Origin: Flavobacteriales bacterium
GTDB lineage: Bacteria > Bacteroidota > Bacteroidia > Flavobacteriales_D > Parvicellaceae
DNA length: 11,856 nucleotides
Direction of reading: 5' to 3'
Assembly: GCA_027047735.1 (NCBI GenBank)
Contig: JALTUD010000637.1
Location: forward strand, 1 to 11,856
In this document: one piece after another, positions 1 to 6,077 of the stretch
Layout of the letters: the number at the start of each line of letters is the position of its first letter
Numbering within the stretch: position 1 is the stretch's first letter
Notes under the pieces: model-generated
Database searches by the model: none
What the model was told of the DNA's origin: nothing
Seen by the model: the letters and a program-made list of their open reading frames with translations, nothing else
Made by a program: the position numbers and the translations under genes

Positions 1-2
1 TT

Positions 3-215
3 CTCTTGCTTGCTTTGGTAGGAACAGCAATGGCAGTACTTTTGTTCAATCAATTGATTAAAATCAGTTCGCCTGTTTTTGCTTCTTCCGTAACTTATTT
101 TATTCCCATAGTGGCTATGTCTATCGGGTTTTTTATCGGAGAAAGTATTACACCGATGCAAGTGATAGGTATGTTTGTATTGATTGGTGGCGTGTTGATT
201 GTTAATAGAGGGTAG
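3..215 (+). CDS. EamA/DMT-family transporter, C-terminal fragment (5' end outside window)
   Basis: This is the last ~70 residues of an integral membrane protein; the frame is open to the left edge, so the gene starts outside the window. Two hydrophobic helices are visible, roughly residues 22-42 (from FASSVTYFIPIVAM into GFFIGE) and 51-66 (MQVIGMFVLIGGVLIV), joined by a short GESITPMQ loop. The pattern of a helix ending in GE followed by a closing helix with GGVLIVNRG matches the end of the second EamA repeat in drug/metabolite transporters of the inner membrane. These proteins usually have ten helices and ~280-300 residues. The substrate cannot be inferred. The gene runs toward sufS, with hairpin array 1 between the two genes. 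Confidence 0.8.
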   Translation, partial: LLLALVGTAMAVLLFNQLIKISSPVFASSVTYFIPIVAMSIGFFIGESITPMQVIGMFVLIGGVLIVNRG

Positions 216-456
216 ATATTCGTTGTTTTGAGTAGTAGCAAATATTTTCATCATCTAAAGAAACTAAAACTCACTTTCTTGCACTTATTTCATTCCGCGT
301 TAGGGATTGGTATCCCTAACATGAATAAAATAGAAAGCATAAAGCGTTTTTATTTTCCTTATCCTTCTTCAAAATTATTTTCCATAGCTGGGGCTATGCT
401 CAATGCAATGAACTTTATGGAGAATTTGAAGAATTTATTTTTTTCAAGACTTAGGC

Positions 457-495
457 GTAAAATTTTTGTTGTAACGGGTTACTACAAAATTTTAC
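457..495 (+). repeat. Imperfect hairpin replacing an expected R palindrome
   Basis: The arms gtaaaatttt and aaaattttac, extended by tgttgtaa/ttactaca with a few mismatches, close over a cggg-type loop. It sits 74 bases after the first S palindrome, where an R palindrome would be expected, yet its sequence is unrelated to R. This suggests that having a hairpin at this spacing is conserved more than its sequence. Confidence 0.55.
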
Positions 496-782
496 AACAA
501 CAGTATTGGAAAAAAGAAAGATTCAAAAATTCTTAAAGTTTGTTGTTTTGAGAATAAGCAAAAGAATTTTTCATCGTCTAAGAAAACTAAAATTCACTTT
601 CTTGCTTCCAATTTTATCCACGTTAGGGATTGTATCCCTAACACGAAATGAAAGTAAGCACATAAAGCGGTTTTGTCGCCCTCATACTTCTTCATATTTT
701 ATTTCCATAGCTGGGGCTATGCAAATAAAATATTCATCGTCTGAGAACTACAAACTCCACTTTCTATGCACTCATTCCACTT

Positions 783-935
783 GCGTTAGGGATAGAACGG
801 CGTGTTTGAGCTCTTTTTTGCTTGCTTGCTGTTTGCAAGCAAAAAAAGCGAGTAGTGATAGCCCGACCCTCACAGCTAAAAAGAGCGTTCCCTGCAAGGG
901 TATGCTCTTTTTAGCTGTGAGGGGAACGCCCAAAC
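783..935 (+). repeat. Two-hairpin terminal element, copy A
   Basis: The element opens with gcgttagggatagaacggcg and tgtttgagctc, then hairpin 1 (arms 813-825 and 835-848, one bulge), then gagtagtgatagcccgacc, then hairpin 2 (867-886 paired perfectly with 904-923 around a 17-base loop that itself contains ccctgcaaggg), and closes with ggaacgcccaaa. The first 11 bases equal the left arm of the R palindrome, so the element sits where the next R would be. It ends three bases from the sufS stop codon on the other strand, so hairpin 2 could terminate sufS transcription and read-through from the transporter. Copies B and C share the flanking sequence but not the stem of hairpin 2. Confidence 0.85.
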
Positions 936-937
936 TT

Positions 938-2164
938 TTATCGAAGCATTCGCAACGCTCGATTTACTCCGTTTACCAGTTTATCGACCTCTTCTTTCGT
1001 GTTGTAAAAAGCAAAGGAAGCTCTAATTGTTCCGGGTATTTCAAAAAACTGCATCAAAGGTTGCGTGCAATGATGTCCTGTTCTCACGGCGATGCCCAAT
1101 TGGTCGATAATGGTGCCGACATCAAAGGGGTGAACATCGTCAAAAACAAACGAAATAACCGAAGTTTTGTGTTCGGCAGTACCGATTATCCGTAGTCCTT
1201 CAATCGTTAATAGTTCTTGTGTAGCGTATTCTAACAGTTCTTTTTCTTGATGCTCGATAGTTTCAAAACCGACCGAACGAATGTATTTGATTGCTTCGCC
1301 CAAGCCGATTCCTCCCACAATATTTGGTGTTCCTGCCTCAAATTTATGCGGAAGACAATTGTAAGTGGTTTTTTCAAAAGTTACCTCTTTAATCATATCG
1401 CCACCACCTTGATAGGGAGGAAGTTCGTTTAGCAATTCCTCTTTCCCGTACAACACACCCACGCCTGTCGGGGCAAACATCTTATGTCCCGAAAAAGCAA
1501 GAAAATCTACGTCTAATTCCTGAACATTTATGGGCGTATGAGCAATGGATTGAGCGGCGTCGATAAGTACTTTTACGTTATGCTTATGAGCAATGGAAAT
1601 AATTCTTTCAATCGGGTTTATCGTGCCTAATGTGTTAGAAATATGATTAACCGCAATGATTTTAGTATTCGGAGAGATTAGCGACTCCAACTCCTCAATC
1701 AACAGTTCCCCCTTTTTGTTGATGGGTAATACTTTAAGGTTAGCCCCGCGTTCTTCGCACACCATTTGCCACGGCACAATATTACTATGATGCTCCATCG
1801 CCGAAACAATTACCTCGTCGCCCTTTTTCAAAAATTGCTTAGCAAAACTATTCGCCAGCAGATTGATACTATCGGTCGTTCCCTTTGTGAAAATAATCTC
1901 ATTGCTGTTTTTCGCCCCGATAAAATCCCTTGTCAATTCCCTTGCTTTCTCGTATTTCGTAGTCGCTTCCTGACTCAAGGTATGCACGCCCCGGTGAATA
2001 TTACTATTTTCATTCCTGTAAAATTCCTCAACCGCCCGAATCACTTGCAAAGGCTTTTGCGTAGTCGCTCCGTTATCCAAATACACCAAATCCTTCCCCT
2101 TAATTTTTCTCGAAAGAATAGGGAAATCTTCTCTAATATCTTCAATAGTTCTTGTCATAATCAT
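938..2164 (-). CDS. sufS: SufS-type (group II) cysteine desulfurase
   Basis: This PLP-dependent enzyme takes sulfur from L-cysteine, giving alanine and an enzyme-bound persulfide for Fe-S cluster assembly in the cytosol. It has 408 residues, normal for SufS/CsdA. Visible landmarks are YLDNGATTQKP (28-38), HH at 125-126 for PLP stacking, NHISNTLGTINPI (173-185), DAAQS (202-206; D202 and Q205 contact PLP), the PLP lysine K228 in SGHKMFAPTGVG, the sulfur-carrying C366 in RTGHHCTQPLM, and R381 in IRAS. All key residues are present. Translation may begin at M1 or M3; no ribosome binding site is seen, as usual in this phylum. The gene stands alone, without sufBCD or a scaffold gene. Its 3' end lies 2 bases from element A and its start 17 bases from element B, so its leader must pass through or begin within array 2. 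Confidence 0.93.
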   Translation of the reverse strand: MIMTRTIEDIREDFPILSRKIKGKDLVYLDNGATTQKPLQVIRAVEEFYRNENSNIHRGVHTLSQEATTKYEKARELTRDFIGAKNSNEIIFTKGTTDSINLLANSFAKQFLKKGDEVIVSAMEHHSNIVPWQMVCEERGANLKVLPINKKGELLIEELESLISPNTKIIAVNHISNTLGTINPIERIISIAHKHNVKVLIDAAQSIAHTPINVQELDVDFLAFSGHKMFAPTGVGVLYGKEELLNELPPYQGGGDMIKEVTFEKTTYNCLPHKFEAGTPNIVGGIGLGEAIKYIRSVGFETIEHQEKELLEYATQELLTIEGLRIIGTAEHKTSVISFVFDDVHPFDVGTIIDQLGIAVRTGHHCTQPLMQFFEIPGTIRASFAFYNTKEEVDKLVNGVNRALRMLR

Positions 2165-2181
2165 ATCGTTAAATTAATATT

Positions 2182-2333
2182 TTGGGCGTTCCCCTTTTCC
2201 GCTAAAGACACATATCGCTGTCGCTAAACGTGTCTTTAGCAGAAAAGGGTCGGGCTATCACTACTCACTCTTTTGTGTTGCATAAGTGCAACAACACAAA
2301 AGGAGTTCAAACACGCCGTTCTATCCCTAACGC
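2182..2333 (-). repeat. Two-hairpin terminal element, copy B
   Basis: Read on the minus strand this has the same order as copy A: gcgttagggatagaacggcg, hairpin 1 (2287-2302 with 2270-2282, closing on cttttgtgttg), gagtagtgatagcccgacc, hairpin 2 (2230-2249 with 2192-2211; 20 positions, one mismatch, 18-base loop) and ggaacgcccaaaa. The hairpin 2 stem is gctaaagacac-rich and unrelated to copies A and C. It ends 17 bases before the sufS start codon on the same strand, so if sufS is transcribed from further upstream this element is folded in its 5' leader. Confidence 0.85.
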
Positions 2334-2580
2334 AGTTGAAATAAGTGCGAAGAAAATGGAATTTAGTATTCTTAGACGATGAATATTTTCTTTGCATAGC
2401 ACCAGCTATGGAAATAAAATATGAAGAAGTATAAGGATACTAAAAACATTTTATTGTGCTTAGATTAACTGCGTTAGGGATACCAATCCCTAACGCGAGC
2501 GAAATAAGTGCAAGAAAATAAGAACGTTTTATGTTTTCAATTTTATTCACGTTAGGGGTACCAATCCCTAACGCGAGGAA
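2182..2580 (-). repeat. Hairpin-repeat array 2, inverted relative to array 1, ending in element B
   Basis: Reading the minus strand, the array has an R palindrome at 2551-2572 (one arm gttaggggt), another R at 2471-2496 with 11-base arms gcgttagggat/atccctaacgc around acca, an S palindrome at 2395-2410 (catagc/gctatg around tggt), then element B. Spacings are again about 80 bases. The linkers match those of arrays 1 and 3, including the gcaaagaaaat and near-complementary attttcttcgc pair after S. It lies between yraN and sufS, which run in the same direction. Bases 2581-2652 hold nothing I recognise. Confidence 0.8.
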
Positions 2581-2652
2581 TATACCCGACAGCACAAAAG
2601 TACAAGTAAAAGTCAAGAAAAGGGTTAACAAAAGTTACAAATAAACAAAAGG

Positions 2653-3036
2653 CTATAAAGTAGGATAAAAAGCCTCTTCAATATGTTCTATGGTAAAGGA
2701 GTTACCGTCAATGAGAATAAGAACCAAATCAAAACGGGCTTCACAATCCAAATCTCTTTGTACGATGTAGTGATGTCCCGCATTTACAATTCTTTTTTGT
2801 TGACCGGTAGAAACCAAGTCGCCTATTTCCTCTGAAAAATAATCTTTTTTAGATCGGGTTTTAACTTCTATAAAAACAACAAAGTCCTCTTTTTGAGCAA
2901 TAATATCTATCTCGGCTTTATTGTAAAACCAATTGCGTTCCAAAATAGTGTAGCCGTTCCGTTTCAAAAAGGAAACAGTCAATTGCTCACCTTTGTTACC
3001 GGTTTGTTTAGTAGTTGGGGCTTTCGGGTTCGTCAA
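2653..3036 (-). CDS. yraN: YraN/UPF0102 family endonuclease-like protein
   Basis: At 127 residues this is a normal-sized member of UPF0102, a small cytosolic family with a PD-(D/E)XK nuclease-like (Holliday-resolvase-like) fold whose biological role is not well settled. Landmarks are GNKGEQLTVSFLKRNGY (13-29), matching the family G-x-x-GE start, and the core AEIDIIA followed by VVFIEVKTR, giving E17, D44, E57 and K59 as the putative metal-site residues. The C-terminus includes RFDLVLI. The start shown lies 12 residues before the first motif, as usual, and overlaps the end of the upstream gene by 29 bases, so the two are probably co-transcribed and translationally coupled. I see no other good ATG. 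Confidence 0.92.
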   Translation of the reverse strand: MTNPKAPTTKQTGNKGEQLTVSFLKRNGYTILERNWFYNKAEIDIIAQKEDFVVFIEVKTRSKKDYFSEEIGDLVSTGQQKRIVNAGHHYIVQRDLDCEARFDLVLILIDGNSFTIEHIEEAFYPTL

Positions 3037-3430
3037 CTTTTTGAATGTCGGGTTTGATTAAAGTCGGGTCTTGTTCGTCCTTGCGTTTGTAATAGCCTTC
3101 AATATAGTTATCTCCATCGTAGTAGTGAATTACATAAATACGCATCCCTCTTATCTCAGGCGATTCGCAAGTGTAAGCATCATTGAGCTTAGGAGCGGTA
3201 AAGTTTATAGAATAATGTTTTCCATCTTTAAAAAACAGTTCTACTCCCGTTACGCGGTTAGGTTTAGAACTCAAAATTCTGCAACTCACAAAATTAGAGT
3301 CTTTTGCCACTGCTTTATAGAGTTTTCTGTATTTCTTACCGGCATACTTTTTTATGTCCAACTGTCCGTAGGAAGCAGAAAATAAACTCGATAAAAGGAG
3401 AATAAAAATGATGTTAAAAAGTGTTTTCAT
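3008..3430 (-). CDS. Small secreted protein of unknown function
   Basis: I do not recognise this 140-residue protein. Residues 1-22 form a clear signal peptide: MKTLF, a hydrophobic core NIIFILLLSSLF, then SASYGQ, with probable cleavage before Q23. No lipobox cysteine is visible, so the protein is likely periplasmic or soluble in the envelope rather than a lipoprotein. The mature part is basic at first (KKYAGKKYRKLYK), holds two cysteines (C51 and C88), aromatic residues in HYYDGDNYIEGYYKRK, and ends in a proline- and acid-rich tail (DEPESPNY). The end overlaps the yraN start by 29 bases. A good promoter match lies 26 bases upstream of the start. Confidence 0.72.
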   Translation of the reverse strand: MKTLFNIIFILLLSSLFSASYGQLDIKKYAGKKYRKLYKAVAKDSNFVSCRILSSKPNRVTGVELFFKDGKHYSINFTAPKLNDAYTCESPEIRGMRIYVIHYYDGDNYIEGYYKRKDEQDPTLIKPDIQKVDEPESPNY

Positions 3431-3455
3431 AACAATAAATGAAATTTATTAAGTT

Positions 3456-3463
3456 CAAATGTA
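3456..3463 (-). promoter_or_regulatory. Candidate -7 box for the secreted-protein/yraN operon
   Basis: On the minus strand TACATTTG fits the Bacteroidota -7 consensus TAnnTTTG. It lies 26 bases before the start codon, giving a short leader. The -33 region is weak (TTTTCG rather than TTTG). It is divergent from the umuDC promoter, the two -7 boxes being about 100 bases apart. Confidence 0.5.
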
Positions 3464-3534
3464 GTAAGAACTTGGCGAAAAAGCCTCATTTAAGCAGAAA
3501 AAAGTAATATTTCCTTAATTTGTGCTTTTTTCTT

Positions 3535-3569
3535 CCGTAAAATATTTACGGGGTTAACGTTTATATTTG
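3535..3569 (+). promoter_or_regulatory. umuDC promoter with palindromic operator candidate
   Basis: A perfect inverted repeat, ccgtaaa-ata-tttacgg, spans 3535-3551. Ten bases further on is TATATTTG (3562-3569), an exact match to the Bacteroidota -7 consensus TAnnTTTG. The palindrome therefore covers the expected -33 region, where a bound dimer would block sigma factor contact. That position suits a repressor of a DNA-damage operon. Which protein binds it is not visible; it does not resemble the enterobacterial LexA box (CTGT-N8-ACAG). Confidence 0.6.
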
Positions 3570-3611
3570 CCGGAAATCATCTATGTTTTTGGAGTGAAAT
3601 AGACTACCTTT

Positions 3612-4055
3612 ATGCGTATGAAGAAAAACAGCAAAACCATAGAACTTTTTCCTGCAAGTACCGAAACGGAATTGGCTTTGTCTTTTGTAGATGAGGGGAT
3701 TTCGGCAGGATTCCCTTCTCCTGCATTAGACTTTGTAGATGTAAGCATCGATTTAAACAAGCATTTAATAAAACATCCGTCAGCTACTTTCTATGGTCGT
3801 GTAAAAGGTTTTTCGCTCAAAAACGCGGGAATAGACGATGGTGATTTAATGATTATTGACCGGAGTTTAGAACCGGTGCATGGTAAAATTGCGGTGTGCT
3901 TTATCGATGGAGAATTTACCGCCAAACGTTTACATATAAAAAATAAAGAGGTGTGGTTGATGCCCGAAAACGAAGCGTATTCGCCCATAAAAGTAACCGA
4001 AAGTAACGAGCTCATCATTTGGGGAATCGTAACACACGTCATAAAAAGTTTTTAA
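3612..4055 (+). CDS. umuD: UmuD-like translesion polymerase accessory protein (S24 self-cleaving)
   Basis: UmuD cuts itself when bound to the RecA filament, and UmuD' then partners with UmuC as DNA polymerase V. The 147-residue product fits the family. The cleavage site is A32-G33 in SAGFPSPA, the nucleophile is S68 in VKGFSLKNAGI, and the general-base lysine is K105 in TAKRL. LMPENEAYSPI (116-126) and a closing IWGIVTHVIK match the beta-rich peptidase domain. The usual GDSM serine motif is GFSL here, a mild variation. There is no N-terminal helix-turn-helix, so it is UmuD-like rather than LexA-like. Translation may start at M1 or M3. The stop codon is two bases before umuC, so they form one operon. 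Confidence 0.9.
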   Translation: MRMKKNSKTIELFPASTETELALSFVDEGISAGFPSPALDFVDVSIDLNKHLIKHPSATFYGRVKGFSLKNAGIDDGDLMIIDRSLEPVHGKIAVCFIDGEFTAKRLHIKNKEVWLMPENEAYSPIKVTESNELIIWGIVTHVIKSF

Positions 4056-4057
4056 CT

Positions 4058-5317
4058 ATGTATGCCTTGGTCGATTGTAATAATTTTTATGCTTCATGCG
4101 AACGTCTTTTCCGCCCTGATTTAATCGGAAAACCCATTGTGATTTTGTCCAATAATGACGGTTGCGTAATAGCAAGAAGTAATGAAGCAAAAGCCGTGGG
4201 TATTCCCATGGGAGCTCCGGCATATCAATACGAAAAAGCATTTAAAGAAAAAGGAGTGCATGTCTTTTCTGCTAATTTTACCTTGTACGGAGATATGAGC
4301 AATCGTGTAATGACGGTTTTATCTGATTATTCTCCCGATATGGAAATTTACAGCATCGACGAGGCGTTTCTAAAACTCCAAGGGTTCGATTATTTTGATT
4401 TACCGGAGTATGGAAAAAATATGCGAACTAAAGTTACACAATGGACAGGTATTCCTGTTAGCGTAGGAATAGCACCCACAAAGACCTTGGCTAAATTAGC
4501 AAATCAAATAGCCAAAAAGTTCCCAAGTGAAACGGGCGGAACTTACGTGATTGACAACGAAGAAAAACGCATAAAAGCATTAAAATGGCTGAAAATAAAT
4601 GATGTGTGGGGGATTGGCAGGCAACATGCTAAACGATTACAAGCGATGGGCGTACATACTGCCTTCGATTTTATCGGTTTGGAAGATAGTAATGTCAAAA
4701 AAATGATGTCAGTCGTTGGGTTGCGAACCAAAAAAGAGTTAGAAGGGCAGTCGGTTTTAGGGTTAGAACAAGTACAAGTCAAGCAAAGTATAGCAACCAC
4801 TAGAAGTTTTGAATCCAATTATACCGAGTTGGAACAATTGTCGGAGCGAATTGCGACTTTTGCTTCTTTTTGTGCCGAAAAATTGCGAAAACAAAAAATG
4901 TGTTGTCGTTCGGTGGCAGTGTTTATTCAAACGAACAAAAACAGAAAAGATTTACCTCAATATAATCGTAAACTTCTCTTAAAGCTTCCCTTTGCAACGA
5001 ACTCAACCTTGGAGTTGGTCAAATTTACCCAACAAGGATTAAAGCATATTTTTAAAAAAGGCTACGCCTATAAGAAAGCAGGTGTAATTGTACACGATTT
5101 TGTAGAAGAAAACCAAATACAGATGTCTTTATTTGCTAACAGAAATCCTCGTCATATTTCTCTTATGAAAGTCATCGATAGATTAAACCTGAACCACGGT
5201 CAACAAAAAGTCCGCTTAGCCTCTCAAGATTTACAACGCGTATGGAAAATGAAACAATTAAAGTTGTCGCCTGGATATACCACTCAATTAAATGAAGTGA
5301 TAGAGATTAGAGTTTAA
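4058..5317 (+). CDS. umuC: UmuC-like Y-family DNA polymerase (Pol V catalytic subunit)
   Basis: This error-prone polymerase copies past DNA lesions. The start is set at MYALVDCNNFYASCERL, two bases after the umuD stop, giving 419 residues; an upstream start in the same frame would overlap umuD and add residues foreign to the family. Catalytic carboxylates are D6 (ALVDCNNFY) and D101-E102 in the motif YSIDEAF. Other family signatures are SNNDGCVIARSNEAK (31-45), the steric-gate-region aromatics near residues 10-11, SVGIAPTKTLAKLANQIAKK (135-154), and the helix-hairpin-helix NDVWGIGRQHAKRL (181-194). The C-terminus, with LNLNHGQQKVRLASQ, matches the small domain found at the end of UmuC proteins (DUF4113). 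The gene looks intact. Nothing resembling a strong terminator follows. Confidence 0.95.
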   Translation: MYALVDCNNFYASCERLFRPDLIGKPIVILSNNDGCVIARSNEAKAVGIPMGAPAYQYEKAFKEKGVHVFSANFTLYGDMSNRVMTVLSDYSPDMEIYSIDEAFLKLQGFDYFDLPEYGKNMRTKVTQWTGIPVSVGIAPTKTLAKLANQIAKKFPSETGGTYVIDNEEKRIKALKWLKINDVWGIGRQHAKRLQAMGVHTAFDFIGLEDSNVKKMMSVVGLRTKKELEGQSVLGLEQVQVKQSIATTRSFESNYTELEQLSERIATFASFCAEKLRKQKMCCRSVAVFIQTNKNRKDLPQYNRKLLLKLPFATNSTLELVKFTQQGLKHIFKKGYAYKKAGVIVHDFVEENQIQMSLFANRNPRHISLMKVIDRLNLNHGQQKVRLASQDLQRVWKMKQLKLSPGYTTQLNEVIEIRV

Positions 5318-5387
5318 AAAATCAAATGTTTGAAAATAGAAAAAAAATAGATTATGAAAGCAGCAGAACTGATATTTAGAATTGCAC

Positions 5388-5555
5388 GTGCTATCTCCAC
5401 TCCCAAAATAGAAAAAGCCGCCCTTATAAGGGAAACTACTGACATACAGAGAATTATCAAACGAAGACAGTTACATCTTAAAACAACCAAAAGGGAAACA
5501 TATTCTTATACAGCAGGATTGTTTTTTTCATTATAGGAATCGTATCAGTTCCAAT
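5388..5555 (+). repeat. Direct repeat DR-left bounding the RHS cassette
   Basis: About 168 bases matching 8769-8937, with the longest identical run covering 'taaaacaaccaaaaggg' through to 'gtatcagttccaat' apart from one T in a T-run. Differences are scattered: one base is missing in gccg-ccc, and T-run length is 7 here against 6. The repeat holds the 12-base palindrome cccttataaggg (5421-5432). Its early part looks like a decayed gene end: STPKIEKA, then after the lost base PYKGNY and a stop, with silent tac/tat and act/aca differences between copies. Its last 30 bases (HYRNRISSN) are in frame with the RHS gene that follows. A 60-codon frame starting at 5354 runs through it but is probably not a real gene. 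Confidence 0.85.
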
Positions 5556-5567
5556 GCTACGCACTAT

Positions 5568-6059
5568 TTGTATGATATTCATGGAAACGTGAAATCCATG
5601 GTGCAAGATTATTTAGAACTTGACTATATTGGACAACGATATAAAAGAATTGATTATGAATATGATTTAATCAGTGGGAACGTCAACAAAGTAAGCTATC
5701 AAAAAGGAGAAAAAGACGAGTTCTTCCACAGGTATGAATACGATGCTGACAACAGAATCATCTATGCTGAAACTTCTAACAACGGTATTGACTGGGAAGA
5801 AGACGCCCATTATCAATACTACAAACACGGGCCTCTTGCAAGAACCGAAACAGGAGAGGTAAAAGTTCAGGGTACGGATTTTGCTTATACCATTCAAGGG
5901 TGGTTAAAAGGGGTTAACTCCAACACCTTAAAAAGACATAGAGACATGGGAAAAGACGGACTACAAAACACCATTAACAGCAAGGTTGCCGAAGATGTTT
6001 TTGGATTTTCTTTAGGATATTTTCATGGAGATTATAAAAAAGTTACAGAAAATGTGTAG
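5568..6059 (+). pseudogene. RHS/YD-repeat protein, N-terminal piece ending at an in-frame amber codon
   Basis: Residues include THYLYDIHGNVKSMVQDY (read from slightly upstream), YEYDADNRIIYAETSNNG and LARTETGEVKVQGTDFAYT, all typical of Bacteroidota RHS shells, large beta-wound cocoons that enclose a C-terminal toxin. The frame is open from 5430 without a convincing start, and a proper RHS shell is far longer, so the N-terminal portion and any secretion signal are missing. The TAG at 6057-6059 is in the same frame as the next segment (5568 and 6078 differ by 510). Family-like sequence continues directly after it, so a single substitution probably interrupted one gene. The first base of this segment is a TTG codon, not a proven start. 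Confidence 0.8.
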
Positions 6060-6077
6060 CTTAGTGAGAGTAATTTC

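Larger units (their letters stand above)
228..935 (+). repeat. Hairpin-repeat array 1 (about 80-base period), ending in element A
   Basis: No gene is supported here; the short frames are unconvincing. Two palindrome types recur. Type R has arms gttagggat/atccctaac around 3-4 bases (299-320 and 622-642). Type S has arms catagc/gctatg around tggg (383-398 and 706-721). R to S is 84 bases and S to the next R-type start is 77. Where an R would be expected after the first S there is a different hairpin (457-495). Linkers are also conserved: 'cttcttcaaaattatttt' precedes S, and 'ttcatcrtctaag' with 'aaactcactttct' follows it. A second start of the unit (gttgttttgag) occurs at ~222 and ~541. All units point right and end in element A. 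The array separates the convergent transporter and sufS genes. Confidence 0.8.

Noticed and set aside
228..935. CRISPR array
   Set aside because: Palindromes recur at ~80-base spacing, but the sequence between them is itself conserved between arrays, there are no unique spacers and no cas genes.
216..937. Plus-strand reading frames of 102 and 229 codons over array 1 and the sufS end
   Set aside because: They run through repeats and antisense to sufS, with no family-like sequence; the repeated hairpins explain the openness.
1247..2227. Plus-strand frames opposite sufS
   Set aside because: Shadows of sufS, whose catalytic residues are all in place on the minus strand.
4019..4057. Earlier start for umuC
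   Set aside because: It would overlap umuD and add residues not found in the family; MYALVDCNNFY is the usual N-terminus.
5354..5536. 60-codon gene after umuC
   Set aside because: Most of it lies in DR-left, and the second copy has a frameshift in the same frame; the protein looks like nothing known.
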